The translations under genes were made by a program, and so were the position numbers. The notes under the pieces were generated by a model. It worked only from the letters and a program-made list of their open reading frames with translations. It was not told the origin of the DNA and searched no databases. From positions 419,340 to 483,339 of the forward strand of contig MBPM02000067.1 of the NCBI GenBank assembly GCA_001695595.3: a DNA stretch of 64,000 nucleotides, written 5' to 3'. Positions 34,701 through 48,300 of this stretch are shown here, one piece after another. The stretch comes from Plasmopara viticola (lineage: Eukaryota; Oomycota; Peronosporomycetes; Peronosporales; Peronosporaceae). Every line of letters starts with the position of its first letter. Position 1 is the stretch's first letter.

Positions 34701-37700
34701 AGATACGTCCTTTCTATCGCTCTAGACATGCAAAGATGCAATACAGCCACGACGAAGTGTAAAATTACTCTGTTGGAGCGGTGAGACGTTGTACGGCCAA
34801 AGATACGTAATTTCTATCACTCTGGACATGCACAGATGGAATAGAGCCACAACGAAGTGTATAATCATTTTGCTGGGGTATTCACACGTTTTACAGCACA
34901 GATATGTCCTTTCTTTTGCTTTAGACATGCGAAGAAGCAATAGATCCCCAACGAAATGAATAATCATTCTGTTGGAGCGCGGATACGTTTTGCGGCCATA
35001 GATACGTTCTTTTTATCGCTTTAGACATGCACAGATGCAATAGAGCCATAACGAAGTGTATAATCATTGTGTTGGAGCACTGAGACGTTGTTAGGCCAAA
35101 GATACGTCGTTTCTATCTGTGTAGACATGCACAGATTCAATAGAGCCTAAACGAAGTGTAAAATCATTCTGTTAGAGTGCTGAGTCTTTGTGCGGCCAAA
35201 TATACGTCCTTTCTGTCGCTCTAGTCATGAATAAGATGGAATGGAGCCCCAACGAAGTGTATATTCATTCTGTTGGAGAGCTAAGACATTGTACGGCAAA
35301 ATATACGTCCTTTCTATCGACATGCATACATGCAAGAGAGCCACAACACAGTGTATAAACATTATGTTGAAGGGCTGAGACATTGTACGGCCAAAGAAAC
35401 GTCCTTTCTATCCCTCTAGACATGCACAGACCAATAGAGCCACAACGATGTGTATAATCATTCTGTTGGAGGGCTAAGAATCTGTACGACCAAAAATACG
35501 TTTTTTCTATCGCTCTAGACATGCATACATGCAATAGAGCCTCAACGAAGTGTATAATCATTGTGTTGAAGCGCTGAGACGTTCTGCGGCCAAAGATACG
35601 TCCTTTCTATCGCTCTAGACATGCACAGATGCAATAGAGCCACAACAAAGTGTACAAACATTCTGTTGGAGAGCTAAGACGTTGTACGGCCAAAGATACG
35701 TCCTCTTTATCGCTCTAGACTGGCACAAATACCATAGAGCCCCAACGAAGTGTATAATCATTTTGATGGAGCGTTAAGACGTTTTGCGGCCACAGATACG
35801 TCCTTTCTATCGCTTTAGACATGCACAGATGCGATAGAGCTTCATCGAAGTGTAAAATCATTCCGTTTGAGTGCTAAGACGTCTACGAACAAAAATACAT
35901 CCTTTCTATCGCTTTAGAAATGGACAGATGCAATAGAGCTATTACGAAGTATAAAGTCATTTTGGTGGAGCGCTAAGACGTTGTACGGCCAAAAATACGT
36001 CCTATCTATCGCTTTAGACATGCAACGATGCAATAAAGCTACAACGAAGTGAAAAATCATTCTGTTGGAGCGCTAAGACGTTGTTCGGCCAAAAATACGT
36101 CCTTTCTATCGCTCTAGACATGCATACATGCAATAGAGCCTCAACGAAGTGTATAATCATTCTATTGGAGGGCTAAGAAGCTGTACGGCCAAAAATTCGT
36201 CTTTTCTATCGCTTTAGACATGCATACTACAAAGAGCCTCAACGAAGTGTATAAGCATTGTGTTGGAGCGCTGAGACGTTCTGCGGCCAACAATACGTCC
36301 TTTCTATCGCTCTAGACATGCGCAGATGCAATAGAGCCACAACAAAGTGTACAAACATTCTGTTGGAGGGCTGAGACGTTGTACGGCCAAAGATACGTCT
36401 TTTCTTTCGCTCTAGACATGCACAGATACAATGGAGCCCCAACGAAGTGTATAATCATTCTACTGGAACGTTAGGACGTTTTGCGGCCCCAGATACGTCC
36501 TTTCTATCGCTTTAGCCATGCACAGATGCAATAGAGCTACAACGAAGTGTAAACTATTCCGTTTGAGTGCTAAGACGTTGTACGGCCAAAAATACGTCCT
36601 TTCTATCGCTTTAGATATGGACAGATGCAATACAGCCACAACGAAGTGTAAAATCATTCTGGTGGAGCGCAAAGACGTTGTTCGGCCAAAGATACGTCCT
36701 ATCTATCGCTTTAGACATGCAGCGATGCAAAAGAGCTACAACGAAGTGTAAAATCATTCTGTTGGAGCGCGGAGACGTTTCGCGGCTAAAAATACGTCCT
36801 TTCTATCGCTCTAGACATGCATACATGTAATAGAGCCTCAACGAAGTATATAATCGTTGTGTTGGAGCGCTGAGACGTTGTGCGGCCAAAGATACGTCCT
36901 TTCTATCCATCTAGACATGCACAGAAGGATTAGAGCCACAACAAAGTGTATAAATATTCTTTTATGGGCTAAGACGTTGTACGGCCAAAGATACGTAATT
37001 TCTATCACTCTAGACATGCACAGATGGAATAGAGCCACAACGAAGTGTATAATCATTTTGCTGGGGTATTCACACGTCTTACAGCACAGATACGTCCTTT
37101 CTATTGCTTTAGACATGCGAAGATGCAATAGATCCCCAACGAAATGAATAATCATTCTGTTGGAGCGCGGATACGTTGTACGGCCATAGATACGTTCTTT
37201 TATCGCTTTAGACATGCACAGATGCAATAGAGCCAGAACGTAGTGTATATTCATTGTGTTGGAGCGCTGAGACGTTGTGAGGCCAAAGATACGTCGTTTC
37301 TATCTGTGTAGACATGCACAGATGCAATAGACCCTAATCGGAGTGTAAAATCATTCTGTTAAAGTGCTGAGACGTTGTGCGGCCAAAGATACGTCGTTTT
37401 TATCGCTCTAGTCATGAACAAGATGGAATTGAGCCACAACGAAGTGTATGATCATTCTGTTGGAGCGCTAAGACATTGTACAGACAAATATACGTCATTT
37501 CTATCGCTCTAGACATGCATACATGCAATAGAGTCACAACATAGTGTATAAACATTCTGTTGAAGGGCTGAGACGTTGTACGGCCAAAGAAACGTCCTTT
37601 CTATCCCTCTAGACATGCACAGACCAATAGAGCCACAACGATGTGTATAATCATTCTGTTGGAGGGCAAAGAAGCTGTATGGCCAAAAATACGTCTTTTC

Positions 37701-40700
37701 TATCGCTCTAGACATGCATACATGCAATAGAGCCTCAACGAAGTGTATAATCATTGTGTTGAAGAGCTGAGACGTTCTGTGGCCAAAAATACGTCCTTTC
37801 TATCGCTCTATACATGCACAGATGCAGTAGAGCCACAACAAAGTGTACTAACATTCTGTTGGAGGGCTGAGACGTTGTACGGCCAAAGATACGTCCTTTT
37901 TATCGCTCTAGACATGCACAGATACAATGGAGCCCCAACGAAGTGTATAATCATTCTGCTGGAGAGTTAAGACGTTTTTCGGCCACAGATACGACCTTTT
38001 TATCGCTTTAGACATGCACAGATGCAATAGAGCTACAACGAAGTGTGTAATCATTCTGTTGGAACGACAAGACGTTGTAAGGCACAAATACGTCCTTTCT
38101 ATCGCTCTAGACATGCACAGATGCAATGGAGCCCCAACGAAGGGTAAAATCATTCTGTTTAAAGGCTGAGACGTTGTACGGCCAAAAATACGTCCTTTCT
38201 ATCGCTCTAGACATGCACAGATTTAATGGAGCCCCAACGAAGTGTATAATCATTCTGCTGGAGCGTTAAGACGTTTTGCGGCCACAGATACGACCTTTTT
38301 ATCGCTTTAGACATGCACAGATGCAATAGAGCCCCAACGAAGGGTAAAATCATTCTGTTTAAAAGCTGAGACGTTGTACGGCCAAAAATACGTCCTTTCT
38401 ATCGCTCTAGACATGCACAGATTCAATGGAGCCCCAACGAAGTGTATAATCATTCTGCTGGAGCGTTAAGACGTTTTGCGGCCACAGATATGACCTTTTT
38501 ATCGCTCTAGACATGCACAGATGCAATAGAGCTACAACGAAGTGTGTAATCATTCTGTTGGAACGACGAGACGTTGTACGGCCACAAATACGTCCTTTCT
38601 ATCGCTCTAGACATGCACAGATGCAATGGAGCCCCAACGAAGGGTAAAATCATTCTGTATAAAGGCTGAGACGTTGTACGGCCAAATATACGTCCTTTCT
38701 ATAGACATGCATACATGCAAGAGAGCCACAACACAGTGTGTAAACATTATGTTGAAGGGCTGAGACGTTGTGCGGCAAAGATACGTCTTTTCTATAGACG
38801 CAATAGAGCCCCAACGAAGTGTATAATTATTCCGTTGTAGCACTGAGACGTTGTGCGTCCACAGATACGTCCTTTCTATCGCTTTAAACATGCACAGATG
38901 CAATAGAGCCCCAACGAAGTGTATAATCATTCTGTTGGAGCGCGAAGACGTTGTACGGCCAAAAATTCGTCCTTTCTATCGCTCAAGACTTGCATACATG
39001 CAATAGAGCCTCAACGAAGTGTATAGTCATTGTGTTGGAGCGCTGAGACGTTGTGCGGCCAAGGATGCGTCCTTTCTTTCGCTCTAGACATGCACAGATG
39101 CAATAGATCCCCAACGAAGTTTATAATCGATGTGCTGGAGCGCTGAGACGTTGTGCGGCCAAAGATACGTCCTTTTTATCCATCTAGACATGCACAGATG
39201 GATTAGAACCACAACAAAGTGTATAGACATTCTGTTTATGGGCTGAGACGTTGTACGGCCAAAGATACGTCATTTCGATCACTCTAGACATGCACAGATG
39301 GAATAGAGCCACAACGAAGTGTATAATCATTTTGCTGGGGTATTCACACGTTTTACAGCACAGATATGTCCTTTCTTTTGCTTTAGACATGCGAAGAAGC
39401 AATAGATCCCCAACGAAATGAATAATCATTCTGTTGGAGCGCGGATACGTTTTGCGGCCATAGATACGTTCTTTTTATCGCTTTAGACATGCACAGATGC
39501 GATAGAGCCACAACGAAGTGTATAATCAGTGTGTTGGAGCACTGAGACGTTGTAAGGCCAAAGATACGTCGATTCTATCTGTGTAGACATGCACAGATTC
39601 AATAGAGCCTAAACGAAGTGTAAAATCATTCTGTTAGAGTGCTGAGTCTTTGTGCGGCCAAATATACGTCCTTTCTATCGCTCTAGTCATGAATAAGATG
39701 GAATGGAGCCCCAACGAAGTGTATATTCATTCTGTTGGAGAGCTAAGACATTGTACGGCAAAATATACGTCCTTTCTATCGACATGAATACATGCAAGAG
39801 AGCCACAACACAGTGTATAAACATTATGTTGAAGGGCTGAGACATTGTACGGCCAAAGAAACGTCCTTTCTATCCCTCTAGACATGCACAGACCAATAGA
39901 GCAACAACGATGTGTATAATCATTCTGTTGGAGGGCTAAGAATCTGTACGACCAAAAATACGTCTTTTCTATCGCTCTAGACATGCATACATGCAATAGA
40001 GCCTCAACGAAGTGTATAATCATTGTGTTGGAGCGCTGAGACGTTCTGCGGCCAAAGATACGTCCTTTCTATCATTCTAGACATGCACAGATGCAATAGA
40101 GCCACAACAAAGTGTACAAACATTCCGTTGGAGAGCTAAGACGTTGTACGGCCAAAGATACGTCCTTTTTATCGCTCTAGACATGCACAGATTTAATGGA
40201 GCCCCAACGAAGTGTATAATCATTCTGCTGGAGCGTTAAGACGTTTTGCGGCCACAGATACGACCTTTTTATCGCTTTAGACATGCACAGATGCAATAGA
40301 GCCCCAACGAAGGGTAAAATCATTCTGTTTAAAGGCTGAGACGTTGTACGGCCAAAAATACGTCCTTTCTATCGCTCTAGACATGCACAGATTTAATGGA
40401 GCCCCAACGAAGTGTATAATCATTCTGCTGGAGCGTTAAGACGTTTTGCGGCCACAGATACGACCTTTTTATCGCTTTAGACATGCACAGATGCAATAGA
40501 GCCCCAACGAAGGGTAAAATCATTCTGTTTAAAGGCTGAGACGTTGTACGGCCAAAAATACGTCCTTTCTATCGCTCTAGACATGCACAGATTCAATGGA
40601 GCCCCAACGAAGTGTATAATCATTCTGCTGGAGCGTTAAGACGTTTTGCGGCCACAGATATGACCTTTTTATCGCTCTAGACATGCACAGATGCAATAGA

Positions 40701-42340
40701 GCTACAACGAAGTGTGTAATCATTCTGTTGGAACGACGAGACGTTGTACGGCCACAAATACGTCCTTTCTATCGCTCTAGACATGCACAGATGCAATGGA
40801 GCCCCAACGAAGGGTAAAATCATTCTGTATAAAGGCTGAGACGTTGTACGGCCAAATATACGTCCTTTCTATAGACATGCATACATGCAAGAGAGCCACA
40901 ACACAGTGTGTAAACATTATGTTGAAGGGCTGAGACGTTGTGCGGCAAAGATACGTCTTTTCTATAGACGCAATAGAGCCCCAACGAAGTGTATAATCAT
41001 TCCGTTGTAGCACTGAGACGTTGTGCGTCCACAGATACGTCCTTTCTATCGCTTTAAACATGCACAGATGCAATAGAGCCCCAACGAAGTGTATAATCAT
41101 TCTGTTGGAGCGCGAAGACGTTGTACGGCCAAAAATTCGTCCTTTCTATCGCTCAAGACTTGCATACATGCAATAGAGCCTCAACGAAGTGTATAGTCAT
41201 TGTGTTGGAGCGCTGAGACGTTGTGCGGCCAAGGATGCGTCCTTTCTTTCGCTCTAGACATGCACAGATGCAATAGATCCCCAACGAAGTTTATAATCGA
41301 TGTGCTGGAGCGCTGAGACGTTGTGCGGCCAAAGATACGTCCTTTTTATCCATCTAGACATGCACAGATGGATTAGAACCACAACAAAGTGTATAGACAT
41401 TCTGTTTATGGGCTGAGACGTTGTACGGCCAAAGATACGTCATTTCGATCACTCTAGACATGCACAGATGGAATAGAGCCACAACGAAGTGTATAATCAT
41501 TTTGCTGGGGTATTCACACGTTTTACAGCACAGATATGTCCTTTCTTTTGCTTTAGACATGCGCAGAAGCAATAGATCCCCAACGAAATGAATAATCATT
41601 CTGTTGGAGCGCGGATACGTTTTGCGGCCATAGATACGTTCTTTTTATCGCTTTAGACATGCACAGATGCGAAAGAGCCACAACGAAGTGTATAATCAGT
41701 GTGTTGGAGCACTGAGACGTTGTAAGGCCAAAGATACGTCGATTCAATCTGTGTAGACATGCACAGATTCAATAGAGCCTAAACGAAGTGTAAAATCATT
41801 CTGTTAGAGTGCTGAGTCTTTGTGCGGCCAAATATACGTCCTTTCTATCGCTCTAGTCATGAATAAGATGGAATGGAGCCCCAACGAAGTGTATATTCAT
41901 TCTGTTGGAGAGCTAAGACATTGTACGGCAAAATATACGTCCTTTCTATCGACATGAATACATGCAAGAGAGCCACAACACAGTGTATAAACATTATGTT
42001 GAAGGGCTGAGACATTGTACGGCCAAAGAAACGTCCTTTCTATCCCTCTAGACATGCACAGACCAATAGAGCAACAACGATGTGTATAATCATTCTGTTG
42101 GAGGGCTAAGAATCTGTACGACCAAAAATACGTCTTTTCTATCGCTCTAGACATGCATACATGCAATAGAGCCTCAACGAAGTGTATAATCATTGTGTTG
42201 AAGCGCTGAGACGTTCTGCGGCCAAAGATACGTCCTTTCTATCATTCTAGACATGCACAGATGCAATAGAGCCACAACAAAGTGTACAAACATTCCGTTG
42301 GAGAGCTAAGACGTTGTACGGCCAAAGATACGTCCTCTTT
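34701..42340 (-). repeat. Satellite block with a 2,170-bp duplication and 200-bp dimers
   Basis: Segment about 38,100-40,170 recurs at about 40,270-42,340 with a 2,170-bp offset. Matching landmarks include a CTTTCTATAGACGCAATAG truncated monomer at 38,790/40,960, and a GGGGTATTCACACG monomer at 39,338/41,508. The latter monomer also occurs about 4,462 bp earlier, near 34,877. Inside, a 200-bp dimer (an AATGGAGCCCC monomer followed by a GAAGGGTAAAATCATTC monomer) is repeated locally at about 38,220-38,640 and 40,190-40,800. Recurrent short monomers (CTTTCTATCGACATGC, CTTTCTATAGACATGC) carry 6-17 bp deletions that were copied along with their HOR. Confidence 0.85.
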
Positions 42341-45300
42341 ATCGCTCTAGACCGGTACAAATACCATGGAGCCCCAACGAAGTGTATAATCATTTTGATG
42401 GAGCGTTAAGACGTTTTGCGGCCACTGATACGTCCTTTCTATCGCTTTAGACATGCACAGATGCGATAGAGCTAAATCGAAGTGTAAAATTATTCCGTTT
42501 GAGTGCTAAGACGTTGTACGACCAAAAATACATCCTTTCTATCGCTTTAGACATGGACAGATGCAATAGAGCTATTACGAAGTGTAAAGTCATTTTGGTG
42601 GAGCGCTAAGACGTTGTACGGCCAAAAATACGTCTTATCTATCGCTTTAGACATGCAACGATGCAATAAAGCTACAACGAAGTGAAAAATCATTCTGTTG
42701 GAGCGCTAAGACGTTGTTCGGCCAAAAATACGTCCTTTCTATCGCTCCAGACATGCACATATGCACTAGAGCGTCAACGAAATGTATAATCATTCTGTTG
42801 AAGAGCGGAGACGTTTTCCAAAGATACGTCCTTTCTATCGCTCTAGACATGCATACATGCGAAAGAGCCTCAACGAAGTGTATAGTCATTGTGTTGGAGC
42901 GCTGAGACGTTGGGCGGCCAAAGATACGTCCTTTCTGTTGCTTTAGACATGCACAGATGCAATAGAGCCACAACGAAGTGTATGAACATTCTGTTGGAGG
43001 GCTGAGGCGTTGTACGGCAACCGATACGTCTTTTCTATCGCTCAAGACATGCACAGATGGAATAGAGCCCCAACGAAGTGTTTAATTGCTCTGTTGGAGC
43101 GCTGAGACGTTGTACGGCCAAAAATACGTCTTTGCTATCGTCTAGACATGAACAGATGCAAAAGAGCCCCAACGAAGTGTATAATCATTCTGTTGGAGCG
43201 CGGAGACGTTGTACGGCACGGATACGTCTTTTCTATCGCTCTAGTCATGAACAAGATGGAATTGAGCCCCAACGAAGTGTATAATCATTCTGTTGGAGCG
43301 CTAAGACATTGTACGGCCAAATATACGTCCTTTCTATCGCTCTAGACATGCATTCATGCAAGAGAGCCACAACAGAGTGTATAAACATTCTGTTTAAGAG
43401 CTGAGACGTTGTACGGCCAAAGATACGTCCTTTCTATCCCTCTAGACATGCACAGACCAATAGAGCCATAACGATGTGTATAATCATTCTGTTGGAGGGC
43501 TAAGAAGCTGTACGGCCAAAAATACGTCTTTTCTATCGCTTTAGACATGCATACTACAAAGAGCCTCAACGAAGTGTATAAGCATTGTGTTGGAGCGCTG
43601 AGACGTTCTGCGGCCAACAATACGTCCTTTCTATCGCTCTAGACATGCGCAGATGCAATAGAGCCACAACAAAGTGTACAAACATTCTGTTGGAGGGCTG
43701 AGACGTTGTACGGCCAAAGATACGTCCTTTCTTTCGCTCTAGACATGCACAGATACAATGGAGCCCCAACGAAGTGTATAATCATTCTACTGGAACGTTA
43801 GGACGTTTTGCGGCCCCAGATACGTCCTTCCTATCGCTTTAGCCATGCACAGATGCAATAGAGCTACAACGAAGTGTAAACTATTCCGTTTGAGTGCTAA
43901 GACGTTGTACGGCCAAAAATACGTCCTTTCTATCGCTTTAGATATGGACAGATGCAATACAGCCACAACGAAGTGTAAAATCATTCTGGTGGAGCGCAAA
44001 GACGTTGTTCGGCCAAAGATACGTCCTATCTATCGCTTTAGACATGCAGCGATGCAAAAGAGCTACAACGAAGTGTAAAATCATTCTGTTGGAGCGCGGA
44101 GACGTTTCGCGGCTAAAAATACGTCCTTTCTATCGCTCTAGACATGCATACATGTAATAGAGCCTCAACGAAGTATATAATCATTGTGTTGGAGCGCTGA
44201 GACGTTGTGCGGCCAAAGATACGTCCTTTCTATCCATCAAGACATGCACAGAAGGATTAGAGCCACAACAAAGTGTATAAATATTCTTTTATGGGCTAAG
44301 ACGTTGTACGGCCAAAGATACGTAATTTCTATCACTCTAGACATGCACAGATGGAATAGAGCCACAACGAAGTGTATAATCATTTTGCTGGGGTATTCAC
44401 ACGTCTTACAGCACAGATACGTCCTTTCTATTGCTTTAGACATGCGAAGATGCAATAGATCCCCAACGAAATGAATAATCATTCTGTTGGAGCGCGGATA
44501 CGTTGTACGGCCATAGATACGTTCTTTTATCGCTTTAGACATGCACAGATGCAATAGAGCCTCAACAAAGTGTATAATCATTCTGTTGGAGCGCTAAGAC
44601 GTTTGACAGCTAAGGATACGTCCTTTCTTTCGCTCTAGACATGCATAGATGGAATAGAGCCCCAACGAAGTGTTTAATTGCTTTGTTGGAGCGCTGAGAC
44701 GTTGTACGGCCAAAAATACGTCTTTGCTATCGTCTAGACATGAACAGATGCAAAAGAGCCCCAACGAAGTGTATAATCATTCTGTTGGAGCGCGGAGACG
44801 TTGTACGGCACGGATACGTCTTTTCTATCGCTCTAGTCATGAACAAGATGGAATTGAGCCCCAACGAAGTGTATAATCATTCTGTTGGAGCGCTAAGACA
44901 TTGTACGGCCAAATATACGTCCTTTCTATCGCTCTAGACATGCATTCATGCAAGAGAGCCACAACAGAGTGTATAAACATTCTGTTTAAGAGCTGAGACA
45001 TTGTACGGCCAAAGATACGTCCTTTCTATCCCTCTAGACATGCACAGACCAATAGAGCCATAACGATGTGTATAATCATTCTGTTGGAGGGCTAAGAAGC
45101 TGTACGGCCAAAAATACGTCTTTTCTATCGCTCTAGACATGCATACTACAAAGAGCCTCAACGAAGTGTATAAGCATTGTGTTGGAGCGCTGAGACGTTC
45201 TGCGGCCAACAATACGTCCTTTCTATCGCTCTAGACATGCGCAGATGCAATAGAGCCACAACAAAGTGTACAAACATTCTGTTGGAGGGCTGAGACGTTG

Positions 45301-48300
45301 TACGGCCAAAGATACGTCCTTTCTTTCGCTCTAGACATGCACAGATACAATGGAGCCCCAACGAAGTGTATAATCATTCTACTGGAACGTTAGGACGTTT
45401 TGCGGCCCCAGATACGTCCTTCCTATCGCTTTAGCCATGCACAGATGCAATAGAGCTACAACGAAGTGTAAACTATTCCGTTTGAGTGCTAAGACGTTGT
45501 ACGGCCAAAAATACGTCCTTTCTATCGCTTTAGATATGGACAGATGCAATACAGCCACAACGAAGTGTAAAATCATTCTGGTGGAGCGCAAAGACGTTGT
45601 TCGGCCAAAGATACGTCCTATCTATCGCTTTAGACATGCAGCGATGCAAAAGAGCTACAACGAAGTGTAAAATCATTCTGTTGGAGCGCGGAGACGTTTC
45701 GCGGCTAAAAATACGTCCTTTCTATCGCTCTAGACATGCATACATGTAATAGAGCCTCAACGAAGTATATAATCATTGTGTTGGAGCGCTGAGACGTTGT
45801 GCGGCCAAAGATACGTCCTTTCTATCCATCTAGACATGCACAGAAGGATTAGAGCCACAACAAAGTGTATAAATATTCTTTTATGGGCTAAGACGTTGTA
45901 CGGCCAAAGATACGTAATTTCTATCACTCTAGACATGCACAGATGGAATAGAGCCACAACGAAGTGTATAATCATTTTGCTGGGGTATTCACACGTCTTA
46001 CAGCACAGATACGTCCTTTCTATTGCTTTAGACATGCGAAGATGCAATAGATCCCCAACGAAATGAATAATCATTCTGTTGGAGCGCGGATACGTTGTAC
46101 GGCCATAGATACGTTCTTTTATCGCTTTAGACATGCACAGATGCAATAGAGCCTCAACAAAGTGTATAATCATTCTGTTGGAGCGCTAAGACGTTTGACA
46201 GCTAAGGATACGTCCTTTCTTTCGCTCTAGACATGCATAGATGGAATAGAGCCCAACGAAGTGTTTAATTGCTCTGTTGGAGCGCTGAGACGTTGTACGG
46301 CCAAAAATACGTCTTTGCTATCGTCTAGACATGAACAGATGCAAAAGAGCCCCAACGAAGTGTATAATCATTCTGTTGGAGCGCGGAGACGTTGTACGGC
46401 ACGGATACGTCTTTTCTATCGCTCTAGTCATGAACAAGATGGAATTGAGCCCCAACGAAGTGTATAATCATTCTGTTGGAGCGCTAAGACATTGTACGGC
46501 CAAATATACGTCCTTTCTATCGCTCTAGACATGCATTCATGCAAGAGAGCCACAACAGAGTGTATAAACATTCTGTTTAAGAGCTGAGACATTGTACGGC
46601 AAAGATACGTCCTTTCTATCCCTCTAGACATGCACAGACCAATAGAGCCATAACGATGTGTATAATCATTCTGTTGGAGGGCTAAGAAGCTGTACGGCCA
46701 AAAATACGTCTTTTCTATCGCTTTAGACATGCATACTACAAAGAGCCTCAACGAAGTGTATAAGCATTGTGTTGGAGCGCTGAGACGTTCTGCGGCCAAC
46801 AATACGTCCTTTCTATCGCTCTAGACATGCGCAGATGCAATAGAGCCACAACAAAGTGTACAAACATTCTGTTGGAGGGCTGAGACGTTGTACGGCCAAA
46901 GATACGTCCTTTCTTTCGCTCTAGACATGCACAGATACAATGGAGCCCCAACGAAGTGTATAATCATTCTACTGGAACGTTAGGACGTTTTGCGGCCCCA
47001 GATACGTCCTTCCTATCGCTTTAGCCATGCACAGATGCAATAGAGCTACAACGAAGTGTAAACTATTCCGTTTGAGTGCTAAGACGTTGTACGGCCAAAA
47101 ATACGTCCTTTCTATCGCTTTAGATATGGACAGATGCAATACAGCCACAACGAAGTGTAAAATCATTCTGGTGGAGCGCAAAGACGTTGTTCGGCCAAAG
47201 ATACGTCCTATCTATCGCTTTAGACATGCAGCGATGCAAAAGAGCTACAACGAAGTGTAAAATCATTCTGTTGGAGCGCGGAGACGTTTCGCGGCTAAAA
47301 ATACGTCCTTTCTATCGCTCTAGACATGCATACATGTAATAGAGCCTCAACGAAGTATATAATCATTGTGTTGGAGCGCTGAGACGTTGTGCGGCCAAAG
47401 ATACGTCCTTTCTATCCATCTAGACATGCACAGAAGGATTAGAGCCACAACAAAGTGTATAAATATTCTTTTATGGGCTAAGACGTTGTACGGCCAAAGA
47501 TACGTAATTTCTATCACTCTAGACATGCACAGATGGAATAGAGCCACAACGAAGTGTATAATCATTTTGCTGGGGTATTCACACGTCTTACAGCACAGAT
47601 ACGTCCTTTCTATTGCTTTAGACATGCGATGATGCAATAGATCCCCAACGAAATGAATAATCATTCTGTTGGAGCGCGGATACGTTGTACGGCCATAGAT
47701 ACGTTCTTTTATCGCTTTAGACATGCACAGATGCAATAGAGCCAGAACGTAGTGTATAATCATTGTGTTGGAGCGCTGAGACGTTGTGAGGCCAAAGATA
47801 CGTCGTTTCTATCTGTGTAGACATGCACAGATGCAATAGACCCTAATCGGAGTGTAAACCATTCTGTTAAAGTGCTGAGACGTTGTGCGGCCAAAGATAC
47901 GTCGTTTTTTTCGCTCTAGTCATGAACAAGATGGAATAGAGCCACAACGAAGTGTATGATCATTCTTTTGGAGCGCTAAGACATTGTACAGACAAATATA
48001 CGTCGTTTCTATCGCTCTAGACATGCATACATGCAAAAGAGTCACAACATAGTGTATAAAGATTCTGTTGAAGGGCTGAGACGTTGTACGGCCAAAGAAA
48101 CGTCCTTTCTATCCCTCTAGACATGCACAGACCAATAGAGCCACAACGATGTGTATAATCATTCTGTTGGAGGGCTAAGAATCTGTACGACCAAAAATAC
48201 GTCTTTTCTATCGCTCTAGACATGCATACATGCAATAGAGCCTCAACGAAGTGTATAATCATTGTGTTGAAGCGCTGAGACGTTCTGCGGCCAAAGATAC

